Positions 18,146-26,250 of a stretch of DNA of 34,131 nt are shown piece by piece. The position numbers and the translations under genes are program-made. Where the stretch lies: contig CAMOZC010000006.1 of NCBI GenBank assembly GCA_946630785.1, forward strand, positions 1 through 34,131. Direction: 5' to 3'. Under the pieces are notes generated by a model. It ran no database searches, was not told the DNA's origin, and saw nothing but the letters and a program-made list of their open reading frames with translations. Every line of letters begins with the position of its first letter. The first letter of the stretch is position 1. This DNA comes from an uncultured Clostridia bacterium (GTDB lineage Bacteria > Bacillota > Clostridia > Christensenellales > UBA1242).

Positions 18146-18170
18146 AATTACCAAAAATGTATGACATAAT
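18142..18170 (+). promoter_or_regulatory. Promoter of the 18176 gene, leaderless geometry
   Basis: TTGAAA-N17-CATAAT, then 5 nt to ATG 18176. Confidence 0.55.
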
Positions 18171-18175
18171 TAAAT

Positions 18176-18793
18176 ATGTTTAAATTTAATAACAAACCGG
18201 AAAATCAAAAGAAATGCACTTTGTTGCCAGAAGATAAGGGACATAAAGTAATTAAAGTTGATTTGGTTCCCGATAAAACCCAAGGCGAAACCGCTCGTGC
18301 CATTTTGTATGTCGCGCCGAATGGTTCCGTTATTGAACATTCACACGAAAAAACCAAAAACAAAGATTCTGAAGTCTATATCGATTTGTTGGATATTGCC
18401 CGTAATGGTGTTGATAAAATGCACAGTTCTGTTGATGTTGCAGGTAGTAATTCACCTAGCGGAATGTTAACACATCGCATTGAAGACCGTTTGCAACCGC
18501 AAGTATATTTAGCCATCAAAAAAGGGCAAGATAAAAATGCCTGGCAAAGTTTGGACAAAGACGTGAAAGGCTATCTGCACGGCCTGCATTTTGGCTGTGG
18601 CTTATATGGCAATACCATTAATCTTGTTTCGAATTCATTGGGTAAAAACAAAGAATTTGTTGCAATTGATTTTGAAACCAACAAAGTCAGCTATATTGGT
18701 AGCAGTCAAGAAAAGGGTCAAGAAAGTTATCAAGAATTCACCACCTTGGACGAACTTTTGTACCCACAAAAAGACTTTGGCATGGAAAGATAA
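18176..18793 (+). CDS. Hypothetical protein
   Basis: 205-aa ORF with good coding character. No family recognised. Confidence 0.65.
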   Translation: MFKFNNKPENQKKCTLLPEDKGHKVIKVDLVPDKTQGETARAILYVAPNGSVIEHSHEKTKNKDSEVYIDLLDIARNGVDKMHSSVDVAGSNSPSGMLTHRIEDRLQPQVYLAIKKGQDKNAWQSLDKDVKGYLHGLHFGCGLYGNTINLVSNSLGKNKEFVAIDFETNKVSYIGSSQEKGQESYQEFTTLDELLYPQKDFGMER

Positions 18794-19045
18794 TTATATA
18801 TCTAAATTTTCATAATTAAATAGTGGCGAATTTAAGAATTCAGAAGCCGTCATCTGAAAACCATCAGCAATTGCAATGATGGTTTTTAAATTTACTCCTT
18901 TGGCTTTGTTTTTCATAATGCTTTTAACGGTATCATGTGAAAGGCAGGCTTCGTGTTCTAGTTTGTATTGAGTCATATTTTTAAGTTTCAATAATTCGGA
19001 AATTCTTAACGCAACGGCTTGACTAACATTAATTTGATTGTCCAT
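18794..19045 (-). CDS. Xre/Cro-family helix-turn-helix regulator
   Basis: ISELLKLKNMTQYKLEHEACLSHDTVKSIMKNKAKGVNLKTIIAIADGFQMTASEFL; SD TAGGAG. Confidence 0.9.
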   Translation of the reverse strand: MDNQINVSQAVALRISELLKLKNMTQYKLEHEACLSHDTVKSIMKNKAKGVNLKTIIAIADGFQMTASEFLNSPLFNYENLDI

Positions 19046-19058
19046 GGCTTACTCCTAT

Positions 19059-19074
19059 GGGTTATTTTTGACCC
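19059..19074. promoter_or_regulatory. Operator-like palindrome 1 (xre side)
   Basis: GGGTTA-TTTT-TGACCC. Confidence 0.6.
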
Positions 19075-19105
19075 TTCAGTGTATACTTATAATTTTTAAT
19101 TTTAG

Positions 19106-19121
19106 GGGTTAAGTTTGACTG
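19106..19121. promoter_or_regulatory. Operator-like palindrome 2 (degenerate, central)
   Basis: GGGTTA-AGTT-TGACTG. Confidence 0.4.
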
Positions 19122-19125
19122 CTGC

Positions 19126-19154
19126 TTGACAGTGAAAAATTGCGCTGATATAAT
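19126..19154 (+). promoter_or_regulatory. Consensus sigma-70-type promoter of the methyltransferase gene
   Basis: TTGACA-N17-TATAAT. Confidence 0.85.
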
Positions 19155-19182
19155 TTTTACGGGTTAAATATAACCCGTAAAA
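19155..19182. promoter_or_regulatory. Operator-like palindrome 3 (methyltransferase side, perfect 12-bp arms)
   Basis: TTTTACGGGTTA-AATA-TAACCCGTAAAA covering the predicted +1. Confidence 0.75.
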
Positions 19183-19198
19183 CAGGAAGTAGTAACAA

Positions 19199-20224
19199 AT
19201 GACAAGCAATCAAAATTTAAGGGCTGCAAGTAAAGCGAAAAACGATGAATTTTACACACAATTAGTTGATATTGAATTAGAATTAAAACATTACAAGGAA
19301 CATTTTAAAAACAAAGTTATTTTTTGTAATTGTGATGACCCTTATGAAAGTAATTTTTTCAAATACTTTGCCATGAATTTTAACTATTTAGGTTTGAAAA
19401 AATTAATTGCCACTTGTTATGATAATTCGCCAATTGTTTATACTCAGTTTTCTATATTGGGTGTAAATGAAAATAAAATCTATCCAAACGAAAATCGTCA
19501 TGCTTATAAAATTGAAATTAACGAAGTTGAAGATATGAATCATGACGGGGCAATTGATTTAAGTGATGTGCAGTTGTTATTACAAAACAAAAAGAACACT
19601 CTTGTCCACTTAAAGGGTGATGGCGATTTTCGTAGTGAAGAATGTGTTGAACTTTTAAAACAAGCCGACATCGTTGTAACTAATCCGCCATTTTCTTTGT
19701 TCCGTGAATATGTATCTCAACTCGTAGAGTATAATAAAAAATTTTTAATTATCGGCAATAAAAATGCGATTACATATAAAGAAATTTTCAAACTAATTAA
19801 AGAAAATATGTTATGGCTTGGTTATAGAAATATCAATTCGGATATGTGGTTAATAGTTCCCGGAAATTATGCTTGTGAAAAAGTAATTGATGGAAAAAGA
19901 TTAAAACATATTATGGCGTGTTGGTTTACAAATCTTGAAACGACAAAAAGACATGAAAACTTGATTTTGTATAAACACTATAATCCTGATGAGTATCCCA
20001 AATATGATAATTATGACGCCATTAATATTGATAAAACATGTGATATTCCTTGCGACTATGATGGTTGTATGGGGGTTCCAATAACATTTTTGGATAAGTA
20101 TAACCCTGACCAGTTTGAAATTCTTGGCGATAGTCGATTCCATGATGGGCAAGAATTTTCAGATGATATAAATATTCTTAATGGTAAGGCTCTTTACAGA
20201 CGACTTCTAATCCGTAGAAAATAA
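19199..20224 (+). CDS. EcoRI-family adenine-specific DNA methyltransferase
   Basis: KNDEFYTQ, VIFCNCDDPYESNFFKYF, LKGDGDFRSEEC, IVVTNPPFSLFREY (motif IV NPPF). Confidence 0.85.
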   Translation: MTSNQNLRAASKAKNDEFYTQLVDIELELKHYKEHFKNKVIFCNCDDPYESNFFKYFAMNFNYLGLKKLIATCYDNSPIVYTQFSILGVNENKIYPNENRHAYKIEINEVEDMNHDGAIDLSDVQLLLQNKKNTLVHLKGDGDFRSEECVELLKQADIVVTNPPFSLFREYVSQLVEYNKKFLIIGNKNAITYKEIFKLIKENMLWLGYRNINSDMWLIVPGNYACEKVIDGKRLKHIMACWFTNLETTKRHENLILYKHYNPDEYPKYDNYDAINIDKTCDIPCDYDGCMGVPITFLDKYNPDQFEILGDSRFHDGQEFSDDINILNGKALYRRLLIRRK

Positions 20225-20247
20225 TAAATTCTTAATAAGGAGAAAAA

Positions 20248-21357
20248 ATGGAAATTAAATTACACGAAATTTTAGTAAAAGATGTTGTTAATGGTTACAA
20301 GGATAGCCAAGAAAATGGTGTTGTTGGGTTCGGTGGGAAATTAAATATTCGTCCGGTGTATCAAAGAGAGTTCGTTTATAAAGAAAAACAACGCAATGCC
20401 GTCATTGAAACACTACGACAAAATTTCCCGCTAAATGTGATGTATTGGGCGGAAACCGATGACGGCAATTACGAATTACTAGACGGACAACAAAGAACAC
20501 TGAGTATTTGCCAATATGTGAATAATGACTATTCTATCAATAGTCGTGGCTTTGAAAATTTAACCCAAGCAGAAAAAGACCAGGTTCTCAATTACAAATT
20601 GATGGTGTATATCTGCAAGGGTAACGATAAAGAAAAATTAGACTGGTTTAAGATTATCAATATCGCTGGCGTTCAACTGAAAGAACAAGAATTGCGTAAC
20701 GCAATTTATACTGGACCATGGTTGTCGGATGCAAAACGCTATTTCAGTAAAATTGGTTGTGTGGCTTATCAAATTGGTAACAAATATGTTAATGGCGAAG
20801 TCAACCGTCAAGATTATTTAGAAACTGCATTAAGTTGGATTGCAGCAAAAGAAAATATCAAATTGGAAGATTATATGGCTAATCATCAACACGATACTCA
20901 CGCAACACCATTGTGGCAATATTTCCAAAATGTAATTAACTGGGTGGAAAGTATTTTCCCGCATTATCGCAAAGAAATGAAGGGTTTGGAGTGGGGTTTG
21001 TTGTATAATGCTTATGGTCAAAAAAACTATAACCCGCAAGAATTAGAAACAAAGATTGTTGAGCTGATGCAGGACGATGATGTTACCAAACGCAGTGGTA
21101 TTTATGAATACTTATTAAGTGGCAACGAAAAGTTTTTAAATATTCGCGCATTTACCGATAATGAAAAACGCCAAGTTTACGAACGACAACAAGGTATTTG
21201 TCCGCATTGTAAAAATGAACATCGCGAAAAAACACATTATGAAATTGAAGAAATGGAAGCCGACCACATTACGCCTTGGTGCGAAGGCGGCAAAACCGAA
21301 GTTGCAAACTGCCAAATGCTTTGCCGCGAACACAATCGAATGAAGAGTAGTAAATAA
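20248..21357 (+). CDS. DUF262 + HNH endonuclease domain protein
   Basis: N-terminal IRPVYQREFVYKEKQRNAVIETLRQNFPLNVMYW...YELLDGQQRTLSICQ (DGQQR). C-terminal CPHCKNEH...EADHITPWCEGGKTEVANCQMLCREHNRMKS. SD AAGGAG. Confidence 0.88.
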   Translation: MEIKLHEILVKDVVNGYKDSQENGVVGFGGKLNIRPVYQREFVYKEKQRNAVIETLRQNFPLNVMYWAETDDGNYELLDGQQRTLSICQYVNNDYSINSRGFENLTQAEKDQVLNYKLMVYICKGNDKEKLDWFKIINIAGVQLKEQELRNAIYTGPWLSDAKRYFSKIGCVAYQIGNKYVNGEVNRQDYLETALSWIAAKENIKLEDYMANHQHDTHATPLWQYFQNVINWVESIFPHYRKEMKGLEWGLLYNAYGQKNYNPQELETKIVELMQDDDVTKRSGIYEYLLSGNEKFLNIRAFTDNEKRQVYERQQGICPHCKNEHREKTHYEIEEMEADHITPWCEGGKTEVANCQMLCREHNRMKSSK

Positions 21358-21415
21358 TTGGTGCGACGAGCAATGCGAAGTATTGCGAAAACGCAGCCCA
21401 CGAATACAGAAAGTG

Positions 21416-21492
21416 TGGTGCGAACGAGAGGATTTGAACCTCCAAGAATGCGCTTCTGAGACGCACGCGTATGCCAGTTCCGCCACGCTCGC
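21416..21492 (-). tRNA. tRNA-Leu (CAG), short variable loop, CCA encoded
   Basis: GCGAGCG TG GCGGAACTGGCATACGC G TGCGT-CTCAGAA-GCGCA TTCTT GGAGG-TTCAAAT-CCTCT CGTTCGC ACCA (77 nt). Confidence 0.92.
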
Positions 21493-21555
21493 AAGTGGTA
21501 TAGCATAAATCATTTCGGCGTCTTTGTCAAAAGTTGCGGGTACCTGGAAAAAGGT

Positions 21556-21584
21556 TTGTCAAAAACCGTGTTTATGTGTAATTT
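21556..21584 (+). promoter_or_regulatory. smc promoter, leaderless geometry
   Basis: TTGTCA-N17-TAATTT, then 6 nt to GTG 21591. Confidence 0.5.
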
Positions 21585-21590
21585 ATAACT

Positions 21591-24173
21591 GTGGTATTAA
21601 AACGCATTATGATGAATGGCTTCAAGTCGTTCGCTGACAAAATCGAAATTGATTTTGGCAGTGGTATTACTGGAATTGTTGGACCGAATGGTTGCGGTAA
21701 GAGTAATGTTAGTGATGCGATTAAATGGGTATTAGGGGAACAAAGTTATAAAGCGGTGCGTGGTTCTTCCATGCAGGACGTTATCTTTAAGGGTACGGCA
21801 AATCGTAAAATGCAGTCGTACGCCGAAGTTGCATTGGTCTTTGATAACCGCACCCGTGTTTTTGATATTGATGAAACTGAAGTTACAATTTCACGTAAGT
21901 TGTACCGTGACGGTGAAAGCGAATATGCGTTAAACGGGCAACCGACACGTTTGAAGGATATTAACAACTTATTACATGACAGTGGTATCGACCGTGACGG
22001 TCTAACGATTATCAGTCAGGGACAAGTTGCCAACTTGGTCGCGGCTAAACCTGAAGACCGCCGTGGTATTTTTGAGGAAGCGGCGGGTATTGCAAAATTC
22101 CGTGCGCGTAAAGATGAGGCCGAACGTAAACTTGACCGTACCACGCAAGAATTGGTACGTGTTAGTGATGTCTTGGCAGAAATTGAACGTAACTTGGGTC
22201 CATTGATGAAGCAGGCGGAAAAGGCTCAAAAATATTTACAATTAAAAGAAGAATTAAAAAAATTAGAAATCAATTTATTTATTTATAAGTATGACCATGT
22301 GGCCGAAGAAAAAGCCAAAGCCCAAGCCGAAGCCGATGGCTTAGACAAAGAATTAAAACAACTACAAGCACAGTTGGAAATGATGGATCGTGCCAGCGCT
22401 AATGGCATGCAAGAGTTATCAGCCTTAGATAAAAAAGTGGCTGAATTGCGCGACCAAATTTTAGCCTTGTCTTTGGACAATCAACGTCAAAGTGGTGAGC
22501 AATTATTGTATCAAGCTACGGCGGACAGTTTGCACCAAGCCGAATTACAACGTGAACAATTACTTTCTAAAAAACAAATGATTGCGAACATTATTGATTC
22601 GGGTGAAGGTTTTAAATTCAGTGTTAAAAAATTAATCGAAGAACGTAATCGTAACAGTGCGGTAGCACGGGCGATTGTTGGTGTCGTTTCGCAAGAGTTA
22701 TCCGTACCGCCTGAATTAGAAACTGCGATTGAAATGGCTTTGGGTGCGGCGGCGCAAAACGTTATTACACATGATGAAGATGATGCGAAAGAATTAGTGC
22801 ATTTATTAGCTAGTAAGAATTTGGGACGGGCAACTTTCTTGCCAATTACGGCGGTCAAGGCACGTGACATTAAACCTGATGAACGTGCAATTTTGCGTGG
22901 TATGGGTCAGCGTGTTTTAGGTGTTGCCAGTGAGTTAGTAGAATATAAACCGGAAATCGCAGGAGTTGTTTCTAACTTACTGGGTCGCGTGATTGTGTGT
23001 GATAATCTTGATTCGGCAATTGCTTTGTCGCGTCAAGCCCACTATGCGTTTAAAGTTGTGACTTTGGACGGTGATATTATTGAACCACGCGGTAGCATTA
23101 CCGGTGGTAGCAAGAATGCCGTTACCAATACTTTGTGGCATACTAACAACTTAAAACAAATCGAAGCCAACTTGGTAGAAGTGGATAAAAACATTGCTGC
23201 TTTGCGCGAAAAGTTGAACCAATTAAAAGTTGATACGAAAGATAATCATGTCAGTGAAGCACAAACCAAATTGGAACAATTAAAAGATGAGTTGGCGAAG
23301 ACTATTGCCGAACGTGATAATTTGCATTACGCCACAGGAACATCGGTTTCGGGTCGTACGGAACTATCAGAGCAAATTAACGCTTTACAAGTAAAATACT
23401 ATTACGCAACTAATTTGTTAACCCGTATGGATGCTGAAATTGAAAACTTAAGTCAACGTATTACTGAAGAATACAATTTGAATTATAGCGCTTGTTACGA
23501 ACAACGTGACCCTGAATTTGATATTGTAGCGGCAGAACCACGTATTGAGGAACTGCGTCGTGCCATCCATCATTTGGGTAATGTTAATTTGGATGCGATT
23601 GAACAAGTTAAAGCCGACAGCGAACGTTACGAAACCTATAAAGCCCAAAGCGATGATTTGTTTGCGGCGAAACAAGATTTGGAAAAAGTTATGCGCGATT
23701 TGTCGCAACAAATGGAAAAGAATTTTAAAACCGCTTTTGAACAAATCAATAAAAACTTTGGCACAGTCTTCTCTGAGTTGTTTGGTGGTGGTACCGCTAA
23801 ATTGGTTTTGACTGATGCGGAAAATTTCTTGGAATGTGGTATTGAAATTATTGCCGAACCACCGGGAAAGAAACTTTCTTCGAACCTGTCTTTATTGTCG
23901 GGTGGTGAAAAGGCTTTGACCGCAATCGCGATTTTGTTTGCCATCTTGAAATACAAGAGTATGCCTTTCTGTTTGCTCGATGAAATTGAAGCGGCCTTGG
24001 ATGATGCGAACGTTACCCGTTTCGCCAGTTACTTGCATCACTTCTCGGGCGATACTCAGTTTATTGTAATTACCCACCGTAAGCCAACTATGGAACTGGC
24101 TGACCGCCTTTATGGTATTACCATGGAAGAAAAGGGTGTCAGCAAGATTGTCTCGGTAAAATTGGCAGAATAA
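21591..24173 (+). CDS. smc: Chromosome segregation protein SMC, short-arm form, GTG start
   Basis: GFKSFADKIEIDFGSGITGIVGPNGCGKSNVSDAIKWVLGEQS; hinge ALGAAAQNVI...GRATFLPI...DGDIIEPRGSITGGS; LSGGEKALTAIAILFAIL and LLDEIEAALDDANV. Confidence 0.95.
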   Translation: MVLKRIMMNGFKSFADKIEIDFGSGITGIVGPNGCGKSNVSDAIKWVLGEQSYKAVRGSSMQDVIFKGTANRKMQSYAEVALVFDNRTRVFDIDETEVTISRKLYRDGESEYALNGQPTRLKDINNLLHDSGIDRDGLTIISQGQVANLVAAKPEDRRGIFEEAAGIAKFRARKDEAERKLDRTTQELVRVSDVLAEIERNLGPLMKQAEKAQKYLQLKEELKKLEINLFIYKYDHVAEEKAKAQAEADGLDKELKQLQAQLEMMDRASANGMQELSALDKKVAELRDQILALSLDNQRQSGEQLLYQATADSLHQAELQREQLLSKKQMIANIIDSGEGFKFSVKKLIEERNRNSAVARAIVGVVSQELSVPPELETAIEMALGAAAQNVITHDEDDAKELVHLLASKNLGRATFLPITAVKARDIKPDERAILRGMGQRVLGVASELVEYKPEIAGVVSNLLGRVIVCDNLDSAIALSRQAHYAFKVVTLDGDIIEPRGSITGGSKNAVTNTLWHTNNLKQIEANLVEVDKNIAALREKLNQLKVDTKDNHVSEAQTKLEQLKDELAKTIAERDNLHYATGTSVSGRTELSEQINALQVKYYYATNLLTRMDAEIENLSQRITEEYNLNYSACYEQRDPEFDIVAAEPRIEELRRAIHHLGNVNLDAIEQVKADSERYETYKAQSDDLFAAKQDLEKVMRDLSQQMEKNFKTAFEQINKNFGTVFSELFGGGTAKLVLTDAENFLECGIEIIAEPPGKKLSSNLSLLSGGEKALTAIAILFAILKYKSMPFCLLDEIEAALDDANVTRFASYLHHFSGDTQFIVITHRKPTMELADRLYGITMEEKGVSKIVSVKLAE

Positions 24174-24240
24174 CTTTGATTTTACTTTTCTTGGATAAAC
24201 ACTTGCTTTTTTCGTTGTTTTGCCATATATTATATTTTAT

Positions 24241-24315
24241 CGGGGATTGGCGCAGGGGTAGCGCGCTTGTTTTGGGAGCAAGAGGCCGTGAGTTCAAATC
24301 CCACATCCCCGACCA
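24241..24315 (+). tRNA. tRNA-Pro (TGG), CCA encoded
   Basis: Acceptor CGGGGAT/ATCCCCG; anticodon stem CTTGT-TTTGGGA-GCAAG; T arm GTGAG-TTCAAAT-CCCAC; ACCA. Confidence 0.95.
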
Positions 24316-24326
24316 TTAAGGGAATT

Positions 24327-24354
24327 AAAAGTCAGCATCGTGCTGGCTTTTTTT
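24327..24354 (+). terminator. Terminator after tRNA-Pro
   Basis: AAAAGTCAGCA-TCG-TGCTGGCTTTTTTT. Confidence 0.8.
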
Positions 24355-24360
24355 ATTTTG

Positions 24361-24389
24361 TTGGATAAGAATTTGTTTTATGGTAGACT
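24361..24389 (+). promoter_or_regulatory. Promoter of the 24397 gene, leaderless geometry
   Basis: TTGGAT-N17-TAGACT, then 7 nt to ATG 24397. Confidence 0.5.
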
Positions 24390-24396
24390 TATTGTC

Positions 24397-24675
24397 ATGA
24401 ATGAAACCGATAACCAAATATCGCTAACTGGCACAACTAAAACACATCAACGAATGATTGATGATTTTAATGCGCTTTTTTCCAATGAAGATTTGTTTGC
24501 TACAATCGCGGTGGGCGATGCGGTTGATTTGCCACAAAGTAAAACCGAACCAGAAGAATTATACCATTGCAATTTACGTCAACCCGAATGGGCATATCAT
24601 ACTAAATTAACTCACATAGCCGAAGATTTTTTTCAACGTGGTTTAAAGCAAAAACAAATTGACCGTGAGATGTAA
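24397..24675 (+). CDS. Hypothetical protein (92 aa)
   Basis: MNETDNQISLTGTTKTHQRMIDDF... Internal start preferred over ORF-track start 24340 because 24340 lies inside the tRNA terminator. Confidence 0.55.
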   Translation: MNETDNQISLTGTTKTHQRMIDDFNALFSNEDLFATIAVGDAVDLPQSKTEPEELYHCNLRQPEWAYHTKLTHIAEDFFQRGLKQKQIDREM

Positions 24676-24768
24676 TTTTTCAATTTTTTGTTAAGGTTAA
24701 TTTGTGTTATCGCTTGATTTTATCAAAAAGGATAGTCAAATACTTTGGCTTTGTGTTACCATAAATTC

Positions 24769-26250
24769 ATGGAAGAGAACACCGATTTTACCAGGGATAG
24801 GGGTTGTCCAGAATTTTGGAGCGTATATAAGCGGTATGTCAAAAAACATTTGGAAATGTTAAATCAGTACATTAAATGTCCTTTTGTTGATCCAGATTTA
24901 AATAGTGAAATTTTGCAAAAAGCGCATACGATGTCTTGGAGTAGAACTTTGCCAAATGGACAAGAAATGTCATTAAAACCCAAGAAAGAAAAAGAAGAAG
25001 ATGGTTGGGTGTTAAAATGGGGGGATGATAATCGCTATGGAAGTGATATAATCGTCACCAGTTTTATTAGTTACAATTGGAAAGAAAAAAAATGTGACAT
25101 GTTTATAAAAGAAATTGAAAATACTGAAGAATTCTATCGCAATATTGGCAGTTTTACTATTTTCCCGAAACACGAGAACAGTATCAATCAAAGCAGAGGG
25201 CGTAGTCCAATTTATGATCGATTTGATTTAACATTGGAATGTATTCGTAAATATTACAATCAGCAGGAAAGTCTGTTGTCGGATGTGTTAAAAAATGACA
25301 GTAACTTTTTTCAATTATTTAACAATTTTAAGGGTTATGTAGACTTCTTTTGTTTTCAAGATTTAGTAGATGATGATTATACCCGCGTTCGTGATTTAAT
25401 GCGTGGTGGTTTCGTTAATGAAAAGTCTTTTGCATCGCCACTGCCAGAAAATGTTGCTGAATACGAACAATGGATGAATAACCAATTAAAATTTGTCAAA
25501 GAACGAACCAAAAGAATTAAGCCATTGCTTTTAATTGCCAGTGATTTTACTTATAACACGAAAGACGAGAATGGTGTACGAACGCCCTGTAAGATTCCCG
25601 ATAAAAACGGAATTTTGACTTTTATTGATCGTTACACACATGGACGTAAATGTTTGTTAGTGATTGCTAATGACCCCAATGATTATGAAGATAACGACAA
25701 TGTGGCACAGGTTTTGGGTCAAGCCTTTGCTATGACCAACCGAAAATTTGACGAAGTCAAAGTCTTAGATAATCGCACACGCGACCAAACTGAAACACTA
25801 ATTAAAAATGCCAATTTAATCTTTATGCGTGGTGGTGAAATTATTCGACAATTAGAATTTTTACAACAAATTAATTTCAAGGAATTGATTCAAACAAATC
25901 GTGGCGTGGTAATTTCTGTTTCGGCGGCATCAATGTGTTTGACGAAAACTATTTGTAATTTTCCAGAGCATGAAAAAGAATTAAATCAAAAACGTTTAAT
26001 TGACGGTCTTGGATTGGTTGATGTTAGGCTTATTCCGCATTTTGACGGCGAGAATTCGGCTTATCAAGGTTACACGGATTTTTCTAATCTGGTTCAAGAC
26101 TATATTTTACCATATAGTGATGAATATGTGATTGACGCTTTACCGAATGGTTCGTTCATTATGTATGATGGAAACGAACTGCAGTTTTTTGGCCCATACT
26201 ATCAAATTGACAAGCGTAAAATTAAACGTGGCGACAATGAAAAGTATTAG
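24769..26250 (+). CDS. Two-domain protein: N-terminal hypothetical (DUF6994-like) + C-terminal peptidase S51-like domain
   Basis: N-term IGSFTIFPKHENSINQSRGRSPIYDRFDLTLECIRKYYN...FKGYVDFFCFQDLVDDDY. C-term IFMRGGEIIRQLEFL...GVVISVSAASMCL...GLGLVDVRLIPHFD. Confidence 0.7.
   Translation: MEENTDFTRDRGCPEFWSVYKRYVKKHLEMLNQYIKCPFVDPDLNSEILQKAHTMSWSRTLPNGQEMSLKPKKEKEEDGWVLKWGDDNRYGSDIIVTSFISYNWKEKKCDMFIKEIENTEEFYRNIGSFTIFPKHENSINQSRGRSPIYDRFDLTLECIRKYYNQQESLLSDVLKNDSNFFQLFNNFKGYVDFFCFQDLVDDDYTRVRDLMRGGFVNEKSFASPLPENVAEYEQWMNNQLKFVKERTKRIKPLLLIASDFTYNTKDENGVRTPCKIPDKNGILTFIDRYTHGRKCLLVIANDPNDYEDNDNVAQVLGQAFAMTNRKFDEVKVLDNRTRDQTETLIKNANLIFMRGGEIIRQLEFLQQINFKELIQTNRGVVISVSAASMCLTKTICNFPEHEKELNQKRLIDGLGLVDVRLIPHFDGENSAYQGYTDFSNLVQDYILPYSDEYVIDALPNGSFIMYDGNELQFFGPYYQIDKRKIKRGDNEKY

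Noticed and set aside
18794-19045. Xre protein considered as the antitoxin of a toxin-antitoxin pair with the 18176 gene
   Set aside because: The 18176 gene is convergent with its own promoter and lacks a recognisable toxin motif. The operator arrangement ties the Xre gene to the methyltransferase side instead.
21136-21513. ORFs running through tRNA-Leu and antisense to the HNH gene (RAWRNWHTRASQKRILGGSNPLVRTT)
   Set aside because: Characteristic translated-tRNA artefact, and the DUF262-HNH frame is convincing.
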